Made by a program: the position numbers and the translations under genes. A model generated the notes under the pieces. It had not been told where the DNA came from, ran no database searches, and was given only the letters and a program-made list of their open reading frames with translations. From Cytobacillus horneckiae (lineage in GTDB: Bacteria; Bacillota; Bacilli; Bacillales; Cytobacillaceae), in the NCBI RefSeq assembly GCF_002835735.1, contig NZ_PISD01000054.1, positions 20,669 to 84,668 on the forward strand: a stretch of 64,000 nucleotides of DNA, given 5' to 3'. Of this stretch, positions 25,824 through 35,435 are shown piece after piece (position 1 is the stretch's first letter; the number at the start of each line of letters is the position of its first letter).

Positions 25824-25852
25824 AAAAACGACCTTCTGCCGGTCGTTTTTTC
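25822..25852 (+). terminator. Terminator of the fliD operon
   Basis: AAAAAACGACC/GGTCGTTTTTT stem, loop TTCTGCC. A second GC-poor hairpin (AAAAAGGGGCT/AGCCCTTTTT, about 25888-25929) follows. Confidence 0.92.
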
Positions 25853-25965
25853 ATTTTAAATTAAAAATGAGATGGATACCCGAATAAAAAGGGGCTCTCC
25901 TTAATAATTTATCTTAAAGCCCTTTTTAAAAGTAAATTGTCACAAATTTGATAAATACAAATAAG

Positions 25966-25991
25966 GTTTTAGCAGGACTTTTAAAGGGTAG
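25966..25991 (+). promoter_or_regulatory. Sigma-B-like promoter of hpf
   Basis: GTTTTA (25966-25971), 14 bp, GGGTAG (25986-25991), against the sigma-B consensus GTTTAA-N14-GGGTAT. A looser sigma-H-like pair (GCAGGACTT ... AGAATTA) overlaps it, as in B. subtilis yvyD. Confidence 0.55.
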
Positions 25992-26039
25992 TATAGAATT
26001 ATAAGATATAGTCTTAATTACATAAGACTGGGTGATTTT

Positions 26040-26070
26040 ACGCATATGCGCGGGACAAGCGGATGGCGAG
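26040..26070 (+). other. CGCATATGCG motif, copy 1
   Basis: A 10-bp palindrome CGCATATGCG followed by YGG and GCGGATG. The same composite occurs before ctpB at 38773. It includes a tiny ORF start ATG CGC GGG. Confidence 0.4.
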
Positions 26071-26103
26071 ATTACCTGTATAATAAAAAGGAGGAGTTCA
26101 CTT

Positions 26104-26652
26104 ATGGATTATAACATTCGGGGTGAAAACATTGAGGTAACTCCAGCAATTAGAGACTACGTAGAGAAGAAGATTTCAAAGTTGGAAAGATATTTTACTG
26201 AAACTCCTAACGTAATTGTAAATGTAAACTTGAAAACGAATAATGATAAAACATCTAAAGTGGAAGTAACCATTCCGATGACGAATTTGGTGCTTCGGGC
26301 AGAGGAAGTTCATAATGATATGTATGCTGCCATAGATTTAATCAACGATAAATTAGAGCGACAAATACGCAAGCATAAAACAAAGGTCAATCGCAAATTC
26401 CGTGAAAAGGGCGGTATTAATGAATTGTTTGCAACCATTGATGAGCCAGAAGAGCATGTGGAGGAAGACAATGACCTTGAGGTTGTCCGCCAGAAGCATT
26501 TTGATCTGAAGCCAATGGATAGCGAAGAGGCGATTCTGCAAATGAACATGCTTGGTCATAATTTCTTCGTCTTCACAAATGCTGCGACAAGCCTGACAAA
26601 CGTTGTATATAAGCGGAAAGATGGTCGTTATGGTTTGATAGAAGCACAATAA
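26104..26652 (+). CDS. hpf: Long-form ribosome hibernation promoting factor
   Basis: Dimerises 70S ribosomes into inactive 100S particles in stationary phase or stress. It has 182 residues: N-terminal Hpf/RaiA domain (1-100; YNIRGENIEVTPAIRDYVEKK) and the C-terminal dimerisation domain (about 125-182; VRQKHFDLKPMDSEEAILQMN, FFVFTNAAT) that defines the long form. The start is ATG 26104, behind AAGGAGGAG. A sigma-B-like promoter lies upstream and a clear terminator downstream. Confidence 0.96.
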   Translation: MDYNIRGENIEVTPAIRDYVEKKISKLERYFTETPNVIVNVNLKTNNDKTSKVEVTIPMTNLVLRAEEVHNDMYAAIDLINDKLERQIRKHKTKVNRKFREKGGINELFATIDEPEEHVEEDNDLEVVRQKHFDLKPMDSEEAILQMNMLGHNFFVFTNAATSLTNVVYKRKDGRYGLIEAQ

Positions 26653-26661
26653 AATAATTTC

Positions 26662-26692
26662 AAAAAGGTACCCAACGGGGTACCTTTTTTGA
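26662..26692 (+). terminator. hpf terminator
   Basis: AAAAAGGTACCC/GGGTACCTTTTT stem with AACG loop. Confidence 0.92.
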
Positions 26693-26743
26693 TATCGAAA
26701 TAAATCATCCACTCATGATATTGTAAATAAGTTAGAATTTAAC

Positions 26744-27477
26744 AATTGAGGAAGCAAAAAATGAAAAAATTATTCAAATAGTTTATTAACCTTACCTTTA
26801 AAAAAGATGATACTACAACAAAAGGGTGAGAGAGGAAGAATAGTGCAATCCAAATATTTAATACAAACATTGAAAAGTAAGACGATATAAACAACAAGGC
26901 TAATAAGGGAATACAGAATATACATGGAAAGCATAGTGGATCGCTTTTTCAGGTTATTCGTCAGTCTCATTATGATAACATTATTAAAACTAGCACAGAA
27001 GAATGCTTACTTAAAACGACGTGAGGCGATCATTAAGAATGATCTTTCTTTAATTAAATCTTGAGGGGGTATCATCTGCAAAATTAGACAAAGAAACGAA
27101 GTCTAATGAAAAGATGCTTGTAGCTTTTGCAACGGAAGCTATCAAGCTCTAGCAACGGTGTCAGGTGCCAATTATTCCTGGTGATGAAACCTTATATGAT
27201 GTGCTTACAGGCAAAGTGGTTGCCAACCTATGAAAAAGCAGTGAATGAGGTAAAGGAATTAGAGGCAAACATTTACAGGCTAAAGCCATTAAAATCATTA
27301 TTAGAAAAGGCAATAGCTACCTATTATGAAGGATTAGTACTTCAGATAGAGGCATTGGAACAAAAAGATGAAAATCTAATCGAACATTCAAATGCCAAAG
27401 GTGAGGAATATATGGGAATCCTCGATGAATATCGTAAAGAGATGAATTTGCTTGCAGAAAAATATAACATTGAATAG
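26744..27477 (+). pseudogene. Decayed gene, possibly a small lipoprotein or helical protein
   Basis: GAGGAAGC precedes ATG at 26760, which runs only six codons (MKKLFK) before a stop. Coherent coding-like fragments then follow in changing frames: HSGSLFQVIRQSHYDNIIK (about 26930), EAIIKNDLSLIKS (about 27028), KLDKETKSNEKMLVAFATE (about 27080), and a final open stretch of about 85 residues to 27477 (LPTYEKAVNEVKELEAN ... LLAEKYNIE). At least three frame breaks are needed to join them. The intact tail might still be expressed from an internal start, but no good ribosome binding site is seen. The family is not recognised. Confidence 0.55.
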
Positions 27478-27499
27478 GAACAAGAATAAAATTCATCTT

Positions 27500-27535
27500 A
27501 CTAAAAACACCTTCAAGCGTGAAGGTGTTTTTTGA
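27500..27535. terminator. Bidirectional terminator
   Basis: AAAAACACCTTCA/TGAAGGTGTTTTT stem, A-rich on one side and T-rich on the other, serving the convergent DUF1232 gene and the decayed gene. Confidence 0.85.
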
Positions 27536-27536
27536 C

Positions 27537-27818
27537 TCAATTAGTCAGCTTCCGATATTTCTCTTTTAACCTCTCGGGCGCGTATTTCACCATGCTCTGC
27601 AGGATAAATGTTGTAAACAACACATCATCTGTATAGCCGAAGATAAATAAGAAGTCGGGAATGAGATCGATTGGGATGAAAATATATGCGACAGCTAATC
27701 CAATCGGCAATAATTTTTTCCAGAGGACGATGTCCTTGGCGATGAGATAATCTATGAAAAATGGGATGAAGCGCCAAAAGGTCAGGACAAATCCTACTCG
27801 TTTGAAAAACTTCTTCAT
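27537..27818 (-). CDS. DUF1232 (YkvA-like) membrane protein
   Basis: A 93-residue protein with the DUF1232 core PIDLIPDFLFIFGYTDDVL and two hydrophobic segments (about 36-52 and 58-75). The family is common in Bacillus; function unknown, probably membrane-associated. The ATG is at 27818 after GGAAAGGAAGATG-like sequence. Single gene, minus strand, inserted between hpf and secA, which are neighbours in B. subtilis. Confidence 0.85.
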   Translation of the reverse strand: MKKFFKRVGFVLTFWRFIPFFIDYLIAKDIVLWKKLLPIGLAVAYIFIPIDLIPDFLFIFGYTDDVLFTTFILQSMVKYAPERLKEKYRKLTN

Positions 27819-28064
27819 CGTTCATCTTCCTTTCCAGTTTTTGTACGGTGTTCTTATCATAACCGTTGTTTGTAAAGTTTACAATTATTATGGTTAATCG
27901 TCTAATCTTTCCTAATTTTCTATTAAATGACCGCAGGTATGGATTGATGTTACTATAATAGAGCGATAATCCTTATCTGAGGATAAGGAATTGGAACCAG
28001 AACCATATATAAAAAAATAATGAATAGATAAAGCTGGTCCTACATTACGAGAGGAGAATGTACA

Positions 28065-29135
28065 TTGCAAACAGCGAAAGTAAGTAGAAATGAACCGTGT
28101 CCGTGCGGCAGCGGAAAAAAATATAAAAAATGCTGTGCGAAAAAGGAAACGGTTTCAATAACAGAAATGATTGATAATGAAATATTTGAGCTTCAAAAGG
28201 AACTTCGTATTTTCGCTTATCAACGATACGGAAATGCTATGAAGCAAGAGTATCAAAACTTAATGACAAGACTGGAAGATACGGATGCAGACGATGCGGA
28301 ATTTTTCGAGTTCATGCAGCCGTTCTGGTATATCCACTTTAAGCCTTTAAACGATGGCGAAACGATTATGGAGAAATTTATTAAATATAAGATGCCGTCC
28401 CTTGTACGTCCGCGACTACAAGAGGTTTTACAATCGTGGGATACCGCTATTCCGGTTGCTGGTAAGGTCATCGGTTTGGAAGGAAAGGATATTCTATTTG
28501 TTGATGCGTTAACAGATCAATATTATACGGTAGTGCTTTCTGAACAAATGAGCGATTTCTCAGAGGGCTGGTTTGCATTCGGTATCTTATTGCCATACGA
28601 ACAAAAATTCTCAGCTTTTCCATGTCTTTTTGAAGTATCTGAAGGACAAGCAGCTGATTATGAAGGCTTCATCAAGGCTGAGTATGCTGAATCAGGATTT
28701 AACCAGCCTCAAACCTTCTTAACAGAAAAGTTTTTAGAAATGATGCACCGTATTCCCCAAGCCGCAGCAAGTGTCGATATGGAGTCATATGAGTGGCCTA
28801 GCGAAGGTGCAAAAGAAGTCGCTTCACAATTTGAACAGGATATGGAAGCGGCAGGCGAATTGCGCTGGGTGATTAATTTTGGAATCGGCGTTTGGGTTGA
28901 ATATTGTAAAAAGACGAATAAAAAGATACAGAAGCCTGCCAATTATGTTGCGGCACTTCGTTATCTTGTATATATGGTTGCTGAGACAGAAGGTCAAATG
29001 ACACAAAAAGAGCTTGGCGAGAAATATGAGATTTCAGCAAGCCGAGTATCAAGCTACTATAAAGAAATCCATTCACATGTAGAGAGCTTTATAGAAGATT
29101 TGCTTGATCAGTCAAAGTCGAAAGAAATGGCATAA
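28065..29135 (+). CDS. N-terminal SEC-C motif protein with C-terminal HTH-like segment
   Basis: A 356-residue cytoplasmic protein. Residues 8-25 are a SEC-C zinc motif ([16 protein letters not shown]), the same motif that ends SecA encoded 200 nt downstream. The middle is an acidic domain of unknown function, and near 315-345 a helix-turn-helix-like stretch occurs (MTQKELGEKYEISASRVSSYY). The TTG start at 28065 is 8 nt after GAGGAG. It ends at its own hairpin. A role with SecA or the ribosome is conceivable, because SEC-C motifs bind SecB or ribosomes in known cases (inference). Confidence 0.85.
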   Translation: MQTAKVSRNEPCPCGSGKKYKKCCAKKETVSITEMIDNEIFELQKELRIFAYQRYGNAMKQEYQNLMTRLEDTDADDAEFFEFMQPFWYIHFKPLNDGETIMEKFIKYKMPSLVRPRLQEVLQSWDTAIPVAGKVIGLEGKDILFVDALTDQYYTVVLSEQMSDFSEGWFAFGILLPYEQKFSAFPCLFEVSEGQAADYEGFIKAEYAESGFNQPQTFLTEKFLEMMHRIPQAAASVDMESYEWPSEGAKEVASQFEQDMEAAGELRWVINFGIGVWVEYCKKTNKKIQKPANYVAALRYLVYMVAETEGQMTQKELGEKYEISASRVSSYYKEIHSHVESFIEDLLDQSKSKEMA

Positions 29136-29141
29136 ATATGG

Positions 29142-29172
29142 AGCCGCTCTATTATAAGAGTGGCTTTTATCA
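29142..29172 (+). terminator. Terminator of the SEC-C gene
   Basis: AGCCGCTCT/AGAGTGGCT stem followed by TTTTAT. Confidence 0.8.
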
Positions 29173-29337
29173 ATCAGTGAGAAAAAGCTTACTTTTCTGT
29201 CGTCGATTGAACCTGTCAATTGAACTGACAAAAGTTGTCTCCCCCTAGCGGAAGTGGTAATATTAATAGCGTATATAAAATTTTTAATATGTAATTTTTA
29301 TCTAAATATATATGTCCAATATAAAGGAGCGTTTTAA

Positions 29338-31848
29338 ATGCTTGGGATTTTAAATAAAGTTTTTGATTTAAATAAACGCGAACTAAAACGCCTTACAAAA
29401 ACTGCTGAGCAAATTGAGGCATTTGCTTCAAGTATGGAGAGCTTATCTGATGAAGAAATTCGCAGTAAGACAGAGGAGTTTAAGGCTCGTTACCAAAAAG
29501 GAGAGACGCTTGAGGATATGCTCGTTGAAGCGTTTGCTGTCGTACGTGAAGCAGCAAAGCGTGTGCTTGGCTTGTATCCATATCCGGTGCAATTAATGGG
29601 GGGCGCAGCTCTTCATGATGGAAATATTGCAGAGATGAAAACAGGGGAAGGTAAAACTTTAACTTCCACAATGCCAGTTTATTTAAACGCACTGTCAGGC
29701 AAAGGCGTTCATGTGGTCACAGTCAATGAATATTTGGTGACACGTGATGCTACTGAGATGGGGCAGTTGTATGATTTCTTAGGACTTACTGTAGGTTTGA
29801 ACTTAAACGGAATGTCTAAAGAGGAAAAACAAGCAGCCTATGCAGCTGATATTACTTATAGTACGAATAATGAACTTGGCTTTGATTACTTGCGTGATAA
29901 TATGGTGCTATATAAAGAGCAAAAGGTGCAGCGGCCATTAAACTTTGCTGTCATCGATGAGGTAGATTCAATCTTAGTTGATGAAGCGCGTACTCCTTTA
30001 ATTATTTCCGGGTCAGCTCAAAAATCGACAAAACTATATTTGCAAGCAAATGCTTTTGTCAGCCGCTTAAAGCTGGAAGAAGACTACACTTATGATGAAA
30101 AGACGAAGGGCGTGCAGTTGACGGAAGAAGGGATGACAAAGGCTGAGAAAGCTTTTGGCATTGATAATCTGTTCGATGTTTCTCAAGTTTCTCTAAACCA
30201 TCACATTACTCAGGCGTTAAAAGCGCATACAAGCATGCATCTTGATGTTGATTATGTTGTGCAAGAAGGAGAAATCGTCATTGTCGACCAATTTACGGGC
30301 CGTCTTATGAAGGGCCGCCGATATAGCGACGGGCTTCATCAAGCAATTGAAGCGAAGGAAGGCTTGGAAATTCAAAACGAAAGCATGACGCTTGCATCCA
30401 TTACGTTTCAAAACTATTTCCGCATGTATGAAAAGTTGTCTGGGATGACTGGTACTGCAAAGACTGAGGAAGAGGAATTCCGCAATATTTATAATATGAA
30501 TGTTATTGCCATACCGACGAACCGTCCAGTAACGCGTGATGACCGGGCCGACTTGATTTATTCCACAACAGATGGCAAGTTCCGTGCAGTTGTTGAGGAT
30601 ATTGCCGAGCGTCATCATAAAGGACAGCCAGTGCTTGTTGGTACGGTTGCTATTGAAACTTCGGAAATAATCTCAAAATATTTAACGAAGAAAGGCATTC
30701 CGCATAACGTATTGAATGCCAAAAACCATGGCCGTGAAGCGGAAATCATTTTAGATGCAGGTAAAAAAGGCACAGTAACGATCGCAACCAACATGGCCGG
30801 TCGTGGTACGGATATTAAATTGGGTGAAGGTGTAAAGGAATTAGGCGGACTTGCTGTTCTTGGCACAGAGCGTCATGAGAGCAGACGTATTGATAACCAG
30901 CTTCGTGGTCGTTCTGGCCGTCAAGGAGATCCGGGTGTAACACAATTCTATTTATCAATGGAAGATGAGCTAATGCGCCGTTTCGGATCTGATAATATGA
31001 AAAATATGATGGCTAAGCTAGGGATGGATGACTCTCAGCCGATTCAAAGTAAAATGGTATCAAAGGCAGTTGAATCTGCGCAAAAACGCGTGGAGGGCAA
31101 TAACTTTGATGCTCGTAAGCAGCTTCTTTCTTATGATGATGTACTGCGTCAGCAGCGTGAAATTCTTTACACGCAAAGAAATGAAGTGCTTGAGTCTGAA
31201 AACCTAAGAGAAATCGTTGAGAAAATGATTCGCACTGCACTTACACGCAATGTGCAAGCTTTTACTTCGCAGTTTGAAGACGGCGAAGAAGAATGGAACT
31301 ACACAGGCTTAATTGATTATGTGAACGGCAACCTCCTGCGAGAAGGAGATTTAACGGTAGACGACGTTCGCCGCCTAGAAGCGGATGAAGTGGTTGAGGT
31401 TATTTTTGCAAAAATCATTGAGCACTATAATGAGAAAGAAGAAAATATGCAACCAGATCAAATGCGTGAGTTTGAGAAGGTTATTATGCTTAGAGCGGTT
31501 GATTCTAAGTGGATTGACCATATTGATGCAATGGATCAGCTGCGCCAAGGTATTCACCTGCGTGCATACGGACAAATTGATCCGCTTCGCGAATACCAGC
31601 AAGAAGGCTTTATCATGTTTGAAAACATGATTGCTGCGATTGAAGAAGATGTAGCGAAATATGTCATGAAGGCTGAAATTCGCAACAACCTTGAGCGACA
31701 GGAAGTAGCAAAAGGCCAAGCGGTCAATCCGAAAGAAGAAGGCGGCAAAGCGAAGAAGAAACCTGTTACAAAACAAATGGATGTCGGTCGCAATGATCCA
31801 TGCATTTGCGGCAGCGGTAAAAAATACAAAAACTGCTGTGGTTCATAA
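29338..31848 (+). CDS. secA: SecA preprotein translocase ATPase
   Basis: Motor of the general secretion pathway, pushing unfolded preproteins through SecYEG. It has 836 residues, close to B. subtilis SecA (841). Walker A is [10 protein letters not shown] with Lys106, Walker B is [13 protein letters not shown], followed by the preprotein cross-linking domain and the second helicase domain ([20 protein letters not shown]). The C-terminus carries the CxC..CC SEC-C zinc motif ([13 protein letters not shown]). AAAGGAGCG precedes the ATG. Confidence 0.98.
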   Translation: MLGILNKVFDLNKRELKRLTKTAEQIEAFASSMESLSDEEIRSKTEEFKARYQKGETLEDMLVEAFAVVREAAKRVLGLYPYPVQLMGGAALHDGNIAEMKTGEGKTLTSTMPVYLNALSGKGVHVVTVNEYLVTRDATEMGQLYDFLGLTVGLNLNGMSKEEKQAAYAADITYSTNNELGFDYLRDNMVLYKEQKVQRPLNFAVIDEVDSILVDEARTPLIISGSAQKSTKLYLQANAFVSRLKLEEDYTYDEKTKGVQLTEEGMTKAEKAFGIDNLFDVSQVSLNHHITQALKAHTSMHLDVDYVVQEGEIVIVDQFTGRLMKGRRYSDGLHQAIEAKEGLEIQNESMTLASITFQNYFRMYEKLSGMTGTAKTEEEEFRNIYNMNVIAIPTNRPVTRDDRADLIYSTTDGKFRAVVEDIAERHHKGQPVLVGTVAIETSEIISKYLTKKGIPHNVLNAKNHGREAEIILDAGKKGTVTIATNMAGRGTDIKLGEGVKELGGLAVLGTERHESRRIDNQLRGRSGRQGDPGVTQFYLSMEDELMRRFGSDNMKNMMAKLGMDDSQPIQSKMVSKAVESAQKRVEGNNFDARKQLLSYDDVLRQQREILYTQRNEVLESENLREIVEKMIRTALTRNVQAFTSQFEDGEEEWNYTGLIDYVNGNLLREGDLTVDDVRRLEADEVVEVIFAKIIEHYNEKEENMQPDQMREFEKVIMLRAVDSKWIDHIDAMDQLRQGIHLRAYGQIDPLREYQQEGFIMFENMIAAIEEDVAKYVMKAEIRNNLERQEVAKGQAVNPKEEGGKAKKKPVTKQMDVGRNDPCICGSGKKYKNCCGS

Positions 31849-31885
31849 ATAGCGGCTGCAACCTACCTTTCCTATCCAAACAAAA

Positions 31886-31932
31886 CCAAGCCGGCAAAGC
31901 CAATATCTATTGCTTTGCCGGCTCTTCTTTGC
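31886..31932 (+). terminator. secA terminator
   Basis: AGCCGGCAAAGC/GCTTTGCCGGCT 12-bp stem followed by TCTTCTTT. Confidence 0.9.
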
Positions 31933-31936
31933 AATT

Positions 31937-31963
31937 TGTCGAAATTTGTAGGTGACAGGTACC
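31937..31963. repeat. Short GGTG repeat, locus 3
   Basis: Minus orientation: TGTCGAA (31937-31943), 7 nt, GGTGACAGGTACC (31951-31963), directly after the secA terminator. Confidence 0.75.
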
Positions 31964-32095
31964 ATTTAAAAAAAGTTTCGATTTTAGCAGAGAAGATATA
32001 TAATATAAAGGTTGAATTCTTGCAATAAGTAAATTGTCAAGCTGCTGTTTTATTGGCAGTTTTTAGTTTTTAAAATATATTTAGAGGTGACAGAA

Positions 32096-33209
32096 ATGGA
32101 ATTAGCAGAGATTCGTAACGAGTTAGAGAAAACAGCTAAGATTTTAGCGGACTTTAGGGGGTCTCTTTGACTTAGAAAACAAAGAGGCACGCATTGCGGA
32201 ACTGGAAGATGAGATGCTTCAGCCAGGATTCTGGGATGATCAACAAGGTGCACAGGTGATTATTAATGAATCGAATGCACTAAAGGATCAAGTTAATGAG
32301 TTCCATGATTTGAATGAATCATTTGAAAACCTTGAGTTGACTTATGAGCTTGTGAAGGAAGAAAGCGATGCCGAGTTGCAGGAGGATCTTGAGAATGAAC
32401 TGACTGAGCTTTCTAAGCGTCTAAATCAGTTTGAGCTCCAGCTTCTATTAAGCGAAGAATATGATAAAAATAATGCGATTTTAGAGCTCCATCCAGGTGC
32501 TGGTGGAACAGAGTCGCAAGACTGGGGTTCCATGCTTTTGCGTATGTACACGCGCTGGGCAGAGAAAAAAGGCTATAAAGTGGAAACACTTGATTATCTT
32601 CCTGGTGATGAAGCAGGGATTAAGAGCGTGACACTTTCAATTAAAGGACATAATGCATATGGCTATTTGAAAGCGGAAAAGGGTGTTCATCGATTGGTGC
32701 GGATTTCACCGTTTGATTCTTCAGGTCGCCGTCATACTTCATTTGTTTCCTGTGAAGTCATGCCTGAGTTCAATGATGAGATTGAAATCGATATTCGAAC
32801 AGAGGATTTGAAAATTGATACGTATCGTGCTAGTGGTGCGGGCGGACAGCATATTAATACAACAGATTCAGCTGTCCGTATTACGCATTTGCCAACAAAC
32901 GTAGTTGTGACATGCCAATCTGAACGTTCGCAAATAAAAAACCGTGAGCAAGCAATGAAAATGTTAAAAGCGAAGCTTTATCAGAAGAAGATTGAAGAGC
33001 AGGAACAAGAGCTGGCGGAAATTCGCGGTGAACAAAAGGAGATTGGCTGGGGCAGCCAAATCCGTTCATATGTTTTCCATCCTTATTCAATGGTTAAGGA
33101 TCATCGCACAAATACAGAATCTGGCAATGTTCAAGGTGTCATGGACGGAGACCTCGACAGCTTCATTAATGCCTACCTTCGCTCAAAACTAACATTGGGC
33201 GAAAACTGA
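32096..33209 (+). CDS. prfB: Peptide chain release factor 2 with programmed +1 frameshift
   Basis: RF2 ends translation at UGA and UAA. The first 24 codons (32096-32167) end at CTT followed by an in-frame TGA (32168-32170). Skipping the T at 32168 continues as GAC TTA GAA AAC to 33209, 370 residues in all. The internal AGGGGG a few bases before CTT TGA C is the classic stimulator. When RF2 is scarce, ribosomes pause at UGA and shift, making full-length RF2. The SPF (ISPFDSSG) and GGQ ([11 protein letters not shown]) motifs are intact. This is autoregulation, not a defect. Confidence 0.97.
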
Positions 33210-33267
33210 AAATAAGACGATTATAATCGTATAACTATAGCCAGGCTTATGCTGTAATTTAAGATAA

Positions 33268-33307
33268 AACCCTTAGGACATCTATTGGTGACTTAGGGGT
33301 TTTTTTG
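33268..33307 (+). terminator. prfB terminator
   Basis: AAACCCTTAG/CTTAGGGGTTT stem with one mismatch, then TTTTTT. Confidence 0.65.
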
Positions 33308-33603
33308 GTGCCTGTCACCTTCATTTTCCGACAATTTTCGACATGTATTCAAAATACTCTTACTTGCTTACCCATAAAAAACTACATACATTTTCCTCAA
33401 AAAGGGCATCCTAAAGCCCAATGAACTTTTCTCGTTTAACCCTTTAACACAGCAGCCTAATGCCATTTACACACGCTTGGCCTCATGCTATACTCACTCT
33501 CGGAAAAGATGAAATGGTGACATTGACCTATGGTGCCTGTCACCCACAAAATTCGACAAAATGCCACGTAAATTAAGGTACCTGTCACCCAGAAGATTCA
33601 ACA
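33307..33603. repeat. Short GGTG repeats, locus 4 (three copies)
   Basis: Three direct copies between prfB and yvjA: cores at 33307-33319, 33532-33544 and 33577-33589, each followed 7 nt later by TTCGACA or a one-base variant (33327, 33552, 33597). The last two are 45 bp apart. A likely sigma-A promoter for yvjA (TTTACA 33466-33471, 17 bp, TATACT 33489-33494) lies between the first and second copies. Confidence 0.8.
33466..33494 (+). promoter_or_regulatory. Sigma-A promoter of yvjA
   Basis: TTTACA, 17 bp, TATACT. The transcript would start near 33500 and carry two copies of the short repeat in its leader. Confidence 0.65.
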
Positions 33604-33635
33604 AGATTCGACATAACAAAGGGGTAGGTTGGGAT

Positions 33636-34505
33636 ATGGATAGGAAGAAGAGAAGAAGGGCTGTTGAGGAGATGGGGATTTCGAGGGTAATGGAGTATGT
33701 TTATGTGTTGGTTGGATCTGCATTGGTGGCTGTCTCGTTTAATTTATTTTTGCTGCCGAATAATGTGGCTTCTGGCGGTGTAAGTGGTATTAGTACGATT
33801 ATGAAAGATGTGGCTGGCTGGGAACCGGCGTATGTGCAGTGGGCCCTGAATATTCCGCTATTTATAGCGGGTGTGATTTTACTTGGGAGACAATTCGGTG
33901 TTAAGACATTAGTAGGTACAATCTTTCTCCCTTTTGTCGTCTTTTTAACAAAGGATATGGACCCGTGGACAACGGATCCTCTACTCGCTTCATTGTTTGG
34001 CTGTATTGGTGTAGGCCTTGGTCTTGGCATTGTCTTTCGTGGAAAAGCATCAACTGGCGGAACGGATTTGGCCGCACAAATTTTAAATAAATACATAGGG
34101 CTCTCACTTGGGACATGCGTAGCCCTAATTGATGGATTAATTGTTTTGGCAGCGGCATTTGTATTTGACATTGAACGCGGTTTATATGCGCTTATCGGTT
34201 TGTATGTAACAAGCAAAACGATTGATATTGTGCAGATTGGCCTTGGTCGCAAAAAGATGGCTCTTATTATTACGAATCATCAAAATGAAGTTCGTGAAGG
34301 AATTTTGAATAAAATTGATAGAGGTGTGACAAAACTATCAGCATACGGTGGTTATACCGATGATGAGCGTCCTGTATTAATGTGCGTTGTCGATCAAACG
34401 GAGTTCACAAAATTGAAACAACTGGTGAAAACAATTGACTCATCAGCTTTCATCATTGTTACAGACGCCTCCGAGGTACTCGGCGAGGGTTTCAATCGGG
34501 CCTGA
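33636..34505 (+). CDS. yvjA: YitT-family (DUF161/DUF2179) membrane protein YvjA
   Basis: A 289-residue membrane protein: five to six hydrophobic segments in the first 200 residues (YitT_membrane, with NNVASGGVSGIS and STGGTDLAAQIL), then a soluble DUF2179 domain at about 210-285. The family is widespread in Firmicutes; transport or sensing roles are suspected but unproven. The ATG at 33636 follows AAGGGGTAGG; a longer reading from 33561 would run through a repeat and is not homologous. Position between prfB and cccB matches B. subtilis yvjA. Confidence 0.9.
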   Translation: MDRKKRRRAVEEMGISRVMEYVYVLVGSALVAVSFNLFLLPNNVASGGVSGISTIMKDVAGWEPAYVQWALNIPLFIAGVILLGRQFGVKTLVGTIFLPFVVFLTKDMDPWTTDPLLASLFGCIGVGLGLGIVFRGKASTGGTDLAAQILNKYIGLSLGTCVALIDGLIVLAAAFVFDIERGLYALIGLYVTSKTIDIVQIGLGRKKMALIITNHQNEVREGILNKIDRGVTKLSAYGGYTDDERPVLMCVVDQTEFTKLKQLVKTIDSSAFIIVTDASEVLGEGFNRA

Positions 34506-34517
34506 CATTGGTATAAT
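34490..34517 (+). promoter_or_regulatory. Sigma-A promoter of cccB
   Basis: TTTCAA (34490-34495), 16 bp, TATAAT (34512-34517), overlapping the end of yvjA. Confidence 0.55.
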
Positions 34518-34559
34518 ATAACTGTATTATGTAACATTTTCCTTAAGGGGGCAAAACTA

Positions 34560-34907
34560 ATGAAGAAGAAGTTGTTAGCGCTACTATTTGGAACTGCACT
34601 CGTATTTTCATTGGCAGCATGTGGCGGAGGAAATGATGATGCAGGTGAAGACACTGGAACGGATAACGGTGGAGAAACTACTGCTGATGCAGGAGATGCA
34701 GAAGCACTTTATGAAAAAAGTTGTATGAGTTGCCATGCAGCTGATCTATCTGGTGGAGCAGGCCCTAACTTACAAAAAGTAGGTGCTAAATACTCTGAAG
34801 ATGAAATCCATGATATCATTGTTAATGGTAAGGGCGCGATGCCAAGCGGATTACTAAATGATGATGAAGCAACAACTGTAGCAGAATGGTTAGCTGCAAA
34901 AAAATAA
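34560..34907 (+). CDS. cccB: Cytochrome c-551 lipoprotein
   Basis: Small membrane-anchored c-type cytochrome carrying electrons to terminal oxidase. It has 115 residues: a lipoprotein signal ([19 protein letters not shown], cysteine near 21), an acidic linker, and a heme-binding CMSCH motif near 58. The distal heme ligand is probably the Met in [19 protein letters not shown] hairpin terminator follows. Confidence 0.94.
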   Translation: MKKKLLALLFGTALVFSLAACGGGNDDAGEDTGTDNGGETTADAGDAEALYEKSCMSCHAADLSGGAGPNLQKVGAKYSEDEIHDIIVNGKGAMPSGLLNDDEATTVAEWLAAKK

Positions 34908-34923
34908 GCTAAAGAAGGCTTTA

Positions 34924-34965
34924 CTGAGGACGTTCTGATTTTTAATCAGGACGTTTTTATTTCGC
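34924..34965 (+). terminator. cccB terminator
   Basis: GGACGTTCTGAT/ATCAGGACGT stem followed by TTTTTATTT. Confidence 0.85.
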
Positions 34966-35435
34966 TGACTATTTCTGAATTCACAAAACAATTACTCTTT
35001 TCTGTGTTTATTTAATAGTATATGGGTGATGTTACCACTATTATTAAAATTCCGACTAATGGAGGGTAAATTACCCAATATAGGCAACATATTCTGAAAG
35101 ACATTTTCCTTTGTGAGTAAAAAGTCCCATAAAAACATCTACTTGAAAAGAAACTGTAATAATTTTATTCGTTATTTTGACAAAATATGATGTTATAATT
35201 AGTGAAGTAAACGAAAAGAAGTATTTTATCCCTCAAGTCATTGGTTTTAATACATATAGATGTCAGTTTTTGTCGAGACATCTATTTTATTTTTTTACAC
35301 CGTATATTGTCCCCGTTTATCCAATTATTTTACTTCATTTTCCATTTTAAAAGGGAAATAACCTTTTTAAGGTTTTGAAGGGATGGCGTGTGCAATTTTC
35401 TAAAAAAATCCACTCTAGATAGCTAGGTGATATAC
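34966..35435 (+). other. Long ftsE upstream region with a possible small RNA
   Basis: Gene-free spacer of about 470 bp. An extended -10 element TGTTATAAT (TATAAT at 35194-35199) would start a transcript near 35206. A hairpin TAGATGTC/GACATCTA (35257-35284) followed by a T-rich tail ends it near 35297. The product would be about 90 nt: a small RNA or an attenuated leader of ftsEX. The remaining parts show nothing recognisable. Confidence 0.45.
35257..35298 (+). terminator. Hairpin terminator ahead of ftsE
   Basis: TAGATGTC/GACATCTA stem, 12-nt loop, then TTTTATTTTTTT. It is 130 nt before ftsE and not after any recognised gene. Confidence 0.75.

Noticed and set aside
26770..26970. Minus-strand open frame of 66 codons with hydrophobic stretch
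   Set aside because: No ribosome binding site, antisense to the decayed gene fragments and no family likeness; the hydrophobic look comes from AT-rich sequence.
32168..32170. In-frame TGA in prfB as a pseudogene sign
   Set aside because: It is the known RF2 frameshift site with its AGGGGG stimulator.
33307..33603. Spaced repeats as a CRISPR array
   Set aside because: Units are short, unevenly spaced and dispersed over the whole window; no cas genes.
35174..35199. TTGACA paired with TATAAT ahead of ftsE
   Set aside because: The spacer is only 11 bp, so TTGACA cannot be the -35; the extended -10 stands on its own.
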